From Nitrososphaerota archaeon (GTDB taxonomy: Archaea > Thermoproteota > Nitrososphaeria > Nitrososphaerales > UBA183), in NCBI GenBank assembly GCA_029785235.1, contig JAFMAA010000042.1, positions 1-8,344 of the forward strand: a stretch of DNA of 8,344 nt, written 5' to 3'. The position numbers and the translations under genes were made by a program. Shown in pieces: positions 5,589 through 8,344 of the stretch. A model generated the notes under the pieces. It was not told the DNA's origin, did no database searches, and saw only the letters and a list, made by a program, of their open reading frames with translations. Position 1 is the stretch's first letter; each line of letters starts with the position of its first letter.

Positions 5589-7135
5589 GGTTGCTTACTC
5601 TCCCCAGGGAGCGTGTATCGTGAACCATCGGGGGTTGATTTCGCGTTCTTTGGCGCTCCGACCGTATAGTTTACGCTCTGAGCGTCAATGACCGTATAAT
5701 CGGGCTCCGTTTGTTCACGATACGCGCTCCGCCAGGAGACATAGAGGGCGTCGGCAGCCCTGAGCAGGGCGTCAACCTCGATAACCAGGGGCGTGTCCCA
5801 TGCCTGAAGCTCGTATAGCTTCGATTTGCCATCCTTTTCCGCCCGCTCTGTTAGAACCCCCCGGTCGGCTAGGAACCGCACCGCTTTTCGGACGGTGACC
5901 CGGCTGCCTAACTCTGGGCGTTTAGGCCCTGCGTTAAGTAAGATGTTTTCGACAGAAATGTCACCGTGTCCGGCTGCAATCCCCTTACAGATTTCCCAGA
6001 CAATCCCGGCTTTTTGGGGAATAGCTGACAGAATCGCCGCCAGGGAACGTTGCCCTGTGTAAAGGGCGATTCCCAGGTCTTCCGGCGCAGCAATCACCCC
6101 TCTCCCGTCGGGGGTGCGGAGGCGTTGAAGGTAATGGAGTTTGGCTGACGCCTTTACCAAGTCTAGAATCTTAGGTGTGTTGCGCCTGACAATCGAAGAC
6201 TCGGCTGATAAAATCGGAACCAATGCTTCGGCGAAAGGCACTATCGCCTCCTCGGGCCCTTCATCCCGGATAATTTGAAGGGCTGCGGCGGCCACGGCTC
6301 GCAACCGGGCAATGTCTCTCTTTTCCCAGGAGAACCGCCCCGCTGCCCTGAGTTGTGAATCACGGACCAGGCGGTTCTGTTCGAAGTCGTCTCTGACGTT
6401 TAGGACAGTAAGACGATTCTCAAGCTCGGGCGCAGCGTTTACCTCGGTCGTGGTGAAGACGAATGACTCGATTTCTACCTTCTTGAAAGTGGTCTTGAAC
6501 TCGTTACTCTCTGGGTCACGCTCGGTCGTTGCGACGCTGATTTCCCCTTCACTAATTCCGACCTTAACGTCATACTCGGCTGTGCTTTCCTCGTTGCGAT
6601 TGCCTGACTCCATACCCCGCCTTTCGGTGACATAGAGAATCTTCACGCCTTCGGGGAGATATCGAAGTGATTTGTCGGTCAGGCCGCCGACCTTCACCCA
6701 CCAAGACCTAGGGAAGATCGTTAAAACGTGGTCAGCCAGGGTATTTTTCCCCGCCCCGGTTTGGCCCCGGATTTCAACCGAGCCCCTCGCTAGCAGCGTA
6801 AGGAGCATTTGGACAGCCATATCATCTTCGCCTAGAAGCGGTTTCTCCGAGCCCTCGCCTGCAATCGCATCGGCAAGATATCCGATTAGGGAGGGGTCTT
6901 TCAACCAGGCGCGAGCCACAGGCATGATTTCGTTAGGAACCTCTGTCTTCGGGATTCCGTCAGTCTCGCGTGAAAGGTGGGTGTCGAATTTGAACCCGCA
7001 AACACACTCGAGATATCGCGCCTCATCACCAATCACGACGAGCGGTTTGCCGCACTTCGGGCAGGATTGTGAAAGTGGGCCGCCAGTTTTCTCGATATCG
7101 GCGGCCCCGCTGCTAACGATGTTAGATGAGCTCAA
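5585..7135 (-). CDS. Zinc-ribbon AAA+ helicase, probable replicative helicase
   Basis: This 516-residue protein carries a zinc ribbon at 25-46 (CPKC ... CVC), then a P-loop ATPase core: GQTGAGKN (124-131), Walker B region KILYVTERRG (165-174), a strand ending FVFTTTEVN (225-233) as sensor 1, and ELENRL (237-242) with R241 a candidate arginine finger. Around 395-445 lies a winged-helix-like segment. The layout matches the MCM-like helicases of archaeal and bacterial mobile elements. Two departures stand out: Asn follows the Walker A lysine where Ser/Thr is usual, and the Walker B acid pair reads T-E. The TTG start overlaps the upstream stop (TTGA). It most likely unwinds the element's DNA for replication; no primase domain is seen. 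Confidence 0.8.
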   Translation of the reverse strand: MSSSNIVSSGAADIEKTGGPLSQSCPKCGKPLVVIGDEARYLECVCGFKFDTHLSRETDGIPKTEVPNEIMPVARAWLKDPSLIGYLADAIAGEGSEKPLLGEDDMAVQMLLTLLARGSVEIRGQTGAGKNTLADHVLTIFPRSWWVKVGGLTDKSLRYLPEGVKILYVTERRGMESGNRNEESTAEYDVKVGISEGEISVATTERDPESNEFKTTFKKVEIESFVFTTTEVNAAPELENRLTVLNVRDDFEQNRLVRDSQLRAAGRFSWEKRDIARLRAVAAAALQIIRDEGPEEAIVPFAEALVPILSAESSIVRRNTPKILDLVKASAKLHYLQRLRTPDGRGVIAAPEDLGIALYTGQRSLAAILSAIPQKAGIVWEICKGIAAGHGDISVENILLNAGPKRPELGSRVTVRKAVRFLADRGVLTERAEKDGKSKLYELQAWDTPLVIEVDALLRAADALYVSWRSAYREQTEPDYTVIDAQSVNYTVGAPKNAKSTPDGSRYTLPGESKQP

Positions 7136-7365
7136 GACTTCACGACCCCCATCTCGATAAGCTGCGCCCGTAGGCGCTCAGTCAGGTCGCGCAGCTTCGA
7201 TTCGAAGGACTGTGCATCGGGATAGAACTCTTCGCAAACTTCGACTTTGAAAGACGAGTAAGGCCCCATCGGAATCGTCCGCGATATCCGCACCTCGCCC
7301 CTGAGAACAAACGAATCTAGCGAGTTAGCGTTGCTTATACGCCGGTCACGGTTCTGTGCTGTTAA
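7132..7365 (-). CDS. 77-residue conserved-looking protein with apparent TTA start
   Basis: The frame is open from 7437 to the TGA at 7134-7132, with no ATG, GTG or TTG before an internal ATG at 7269, which would leave only 45 residues. A strong Shine-Dalgarno AAGGAGGT (7379-7372) lies 6 nt before TTA at 7365, and this TTA overlaps the previous gene's stop as TTAA. Position therefore argues for a start here. The segment GEVRISRTIPMGPYSSFKVEVCEEF (23-47) followed by a helical FESKLRDLTERLRAQL resembles a small protein type common in archaeal and phage elements: a strand with an R-T-I/N-x-G-x-Y core, then a helix. Its role is unknown. The stop overlaps the helicase TTG. The start may be a mutated TTG. 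Confidence 0.68.
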   Translation of the reverse strand, partial: LTAQNRDRRISNANSLDSFVLRGEVRISRTIPMGPYSSFKVEVCEEFYPDAQSFESKLRDLTERLRAQLIEMGVVKS

Positions 7366-7487
7366 CGTCTGACCTCCTTCTGGGTGGGGGGCGGTTGGGC
7401 GGCCGAAGTCGCGGGGGCTCTTGCCCCCGCCAAAATTTCATCTAATCGTTTCAGGACTTCAATCAGAAAACTTGTGTCGTCTCTCAA
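7362..7487 (-). CDS. 41-residue helical protein, unknown
   Basis: TTG at 7487 overlaps the zinc-finger gene's stop as TTGA, and the frame runs to TAA at 7364-7362. The first 20 residues (RDDTSFLIEVLKRLDEILAG) form a good amphipathic helix; the rest is Ala/Pro-rich and ends QKEVRR. A perfect GC hairpin lies within the gene. The two-sided 4-nt overlaps are the main support, since the protein is too short to judge otherwise. It could be a leader-type peptide whose translation couples the next gene. Confidence 0.55.
   Translation of the reverse strand: MRDDTSFLIEVLKRLDEILAGARAPATSAAQPPPTQKEVRR
7372..7379 (-). promoter_or_regulatory. Strong Shine-Dalgarno deciding the TTA start
   Basis: AAGGAGGT on the minus strand is a near-complete complement of the 16S rRNA 3' end and the only strong one noticed in the element, whose other genes start leaderless or by stop/start overlap. 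It is spaced 6 nt from TTA at 7365. In the other two frames the next start-like codons lead to a stop within a few codons. Confidence 0.65.
7411..7430 (-). other. Perfect 8-bp GC hairpin inside the 41-residue gene
   Basis: GCGGGGGC and GCCCCCGC pair fully around a 4-nt loop. On the minus strand the hairpin ends 31 nt before the Shine-Dalgarno at 7379. No T-run follows in either direction. It may slow ribosomes or polymerase and so control the downstream gene, or be a protein-binding site. It is unlikely to be a simple terminator because the operon continues. Confidence 0.55.
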
Positions 7488-7630
7488 ACTGGTTCTGTCT
7501 CCTCATGAGTAAGCTTGTGCTGCTTCAGAAGGTAAACGGCCTGACTGGGGTATAGACTCCAAATCACGCGCCCGCAGACTTCGCATTTCGCGCCGAAGGG
7601 TTCAGGCTTCTGTTCAGTTTGCGTTTCCAT
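7484..7630 (-). CDS. 48-residue C2H2 zinc-finger protein
   Basis: Read from ATG at 7630 to TGA at 7484, the product contains C16-x2-C19 (KCEVCG) and H38-x3-H42 (QHKLTH), separated by 18 residues, a C2H2-type single finger like those common in archaeal viruses and plasmids. The N-terminal 12 residues are polar and flexible. There is no Shine-Dalgarno; a TATA-like box 22-25 nt upstream fits leaderless translation. It is the first gene of the minus operon and may be a DNA-binding regulator of the element. It is too short for most gene finders. Confidence 0.78.
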   Translation of the reverse strand: METQTEQKPEPFGAKCEVCGRVIWSLYPSQAVYLLKQHKLTHEETEPV

Positions 7631-7652
7631 GACAACAGCATAGTATGGAAGG

Positions 7653-7661
7653 TTTATTAGT
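7653..7661 (-). promoter_or_regulatory. Promoter of the replication operon (leaderless)
   Basis: On the minus strand, ACTAATAAA (7661-7653) is a TATA-like box whose last base is 22 nt before the ATG at 7630. No other promoter-like sequence stands out before the five downstream genes, which are joined by 4-nt overlaps, so this box probably drives the whole set down to 4882. Confidence 0.6.
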
Positions 7662-7678
7662 CATTGTTTTGAACTAAT
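7656..7678. promoter_or_regulatory. Inverted repeat ATTAGT-11-ACTAAT, probable operator over divergent TATA boxes
   Basis: ATTAGT (7656-7661) and ACTAAT (7673-7678) form a 6-bp dyad with an 11-nt spacer; TCA and TGA inside extend the symmetry with one bulged base. Read outward, each arm is ACTAAT, 25 nt before the zinc-finger ATG (7630) and 24 nt before the regulator ATG (7703). The arms therefore coincide with the presumed TATA boxes of both directions. A dimeric winged-helix protein bound here would block both promoters. Confidence 0.55.
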
Positions 7679-7702
7679 CCACGGTTAGAAACGTTGAGTC
7701 GT

Positions 7703-8230
7703 ATGCCATGGGCGATGAAGAAGATAGAAAGGCGGTATGTTTTGTCTCGTTTATTCGAAGCTGGAAGTGCTTTGGAGACCCCCGAAATCGAAAAGGGGTT
7801 GAAGGAAAACGAAACGCCAATCCCTCATGCGAGCCTTTGGAGAATCCTAGCCGACCTTAAGAAGGATGGGCTGATTCGTTCCGTCCCATCTAAACGACTT
7901 TCCAAAGCGGGAAGACCCGTAAGAAGATACGAAATCACCGCCCTGGGGTTCCTCGGAATCGATGGAGGCCCCGTTTCGATTAAGAAAAAGGAGACGGCAA
8001 TCCTTCAGCTATGGCTGCACGTCTATTCGAATAGCACAGGAAGTGATGTGAACCCTGCCTTTGATTACGAGACCGTCATCCGCCGCTTTGAAATGAATCC
8101 AGAGTTGATGATGGATATGGTATCTCTGATAGAGTCAGGGTTAGAAGTTGCCGAGCGCATGGTTAAGAGCCTGAAGGGCATGAGAGATGGTATTTCCGAA
8201 GCCAAGGCCAAATCACCTCCCAGTCGCTAG
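7703..8230 (+). CDS. Winged-helix (PadR/MarR-like) transcriptional regulator
   Basis: The 175-residue protein begins with a basic helix (MKKIERRYVLSRLFEAG), then helices at 26-36 and about 42-54 (PHASLWRILADLKKDG, the likely recognition helix) and a wing (IRSVPSKRLSKAGRPVRRYEIT, 58-79). The rest is helical with heptad-like spacing (130-160) and probably dimerises. It most likely represses its own and the divergent replication operon through the dyad at 7656-7678. ATG 7703 is chosen because it lies 24 nt from the plus-strand ACTAAT; TTG 7694 and ATG 7715 are alternatives. Sampled lines of the gene are about 45-47% G+C against about 60% elsewhere, suggesting a different origin. Confidence 0.82.
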   Translation: MPWAMKKIERRYVLSRLFEAGSALETPEIEKGLKENETPIPHASLWRILADLKKDGLIRSVPSKRLSKAGRPVRRYEITALGFLGIDGGPVSIKKKETAILQLWLHVYSNSTGSDVNPAFDYETVIRRFEMNPELMMDMVSLIESGLEVAERMVKSLKGMRDGISEAKAKSPPSR

Positions 8231-8250
8231 GGCATGGTAAACCACTCTCC

Positions 8251-8266
8251 AATCTCGCCCGGGGCA
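8251..8266 (+). repeat. attR: 16-bp copy of the tRNA-Glu 3' end
   Basis: AATCTCGCCCGGGGCA repeats 47-62 exactly, in the same orientation. There is no T-stem 5' strand or anticodon arm before it, so this is the tRNA fragment left at the right junction. It begins 20 nt after the regulator's stop. Confidence 0.92.
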
Positions 8267-8344
8267 GCCTACGATATGGTCGTGTGCCCCTTTCCCTGCC
8301 GAATCTGATAACACCCATTGGGGCATCAAAACGCAAGAGTATTG
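8267..8344. other. Right chromosomal flank
   Basis: These 78 bases should be the original sequence downstream of tRNA-Glu before integration. No gene, tRNA or clear terminator can be supported in them. Confidence 0.6.

Larger units (their letters stand above)
47..8266. mobile_element. Integrated 8.2-kb archaeal element (provirus or integrative plasmid) in tRNA-Glu
   Basis: The element is bounded by a 16-bp exact direct repeat formed from the 3' end of tRNA-Glu. It encodes a tyrosine recombinase next to the left repeat, a replication-type AAA+ helicase operon on the minus strand, a surface/membrane protein block on the plus strand, and a regulator at the right end. The circular form would be 8204 bp with a single att copy. 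All genes inside look intact, so the element may still be able to excise. No rolling-circle Rep, relaxase, toxin-antitoxin pair or recognisable capsid protein was seen. Confidence 0.88.

Noticed and set aside
6672..7160. Plus-strand frame of 162 codons opposite the helicase N-terminus.
   Set aside because: It overlaps the zinc ribbon and P-loop coding sequence of the helicase and has no domain features.
7411..7430. GC hairpin as a transcription terminator between minus-strand genes.
   Set aside because: No T-run follows on either strand, and it lies inside an overlapping gene chain that continues downstream.
105..8290. 10-bp inverted match GGGGCACACG (105-114) and CGTGTGCCCC (8281-8290), possibly integrase arm sites.
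   Set aside because: The right copy lies outside the element, and dozens of 10-bp matches are expected by chance in a window this size.

Overview
The window is almost exactly one integrated archaeal mobile element. It opens inside the 3' two-thirds of a tRNA-Glu(CTC) gene. The last 16 bases of that tRNA (47-62) recur at 8251-8266, leaving a repeat unit of 8204 bp and only 78 bp of chromosome on the right. The left repeat is directly followed by a tyrosine-recombinase gene, the usual layout of an element that entered the 3' end of a tRNA gene. An archaeal host is suggested by the tRNA with no encoded CCA, TATA-like boxes 22-25 nt before start codons (leaderless transcription), the archaeal style of integrase and frequent TTG starts. 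Most of the element has G+C near 60%; the regulator at the right end is visibly lower. I cannot name the phylum from sequence alone; Thermoplasmatota and the Nitrososphaeria side of Thermoproteota are both possible.

The plus-strand half (115-4616) holds the integrase, a small HerA/FtsK-like P-loop ATPase with a possible ribbon-helix-helix N-terminus, an anchored cysteine-containing surface protein, a small protein with about four membrane helices, a 507-residue surface protein with signal peptide, four 51-residue kelch-like repeats, a C-terminal membrane anchor and a lysine-rich tail, then a small Cys/His protein and a 60-residue membrane protein. The ATPase and the four-helix protein are preceded by the same 18-bp promoter block, at exactly the same distance from their ATGs. 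This half looks like a structural (virion or cell-surface) module.

The minus-strand half (7630-4882) is a six-gene operon: a 48-residue zinc finger, a 41-residue helical protein, a 77-residue conserved-looking protein, a 516-residue zinc-ribbon/AAA+ helicase, and 149- and 86-residue proteins of unknown role. Every junction is a 4-nt stop/start overlap. One junction reads TTAA where TTGA or ATGA is expected. The first three genes are short or lack a normal start codon, so simple gene finding would miss them. A winged-helix regulator (7703-8230, plus) diverges from this operon across an inverted repeat whose arms coincide with the two candidate TATA boxes.

The two halves converge on a 265-bp non-coding region (4617-4881) with dense short repeats and an AT-rich stretch, the best candidate for the replication origin. 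My reading is a small integrative virus or plasmid with a helicase-based replication module. The pairing of a four-helix small protein with a large C-terminally anchored spike-like protein, plus an ATPase, resembles the plan of pleomorphic membrane-vesicle viruses (Pleolipoviridae) of haloarchaea. Whether it really is such a provirus in a different archaeal lineage is inference.
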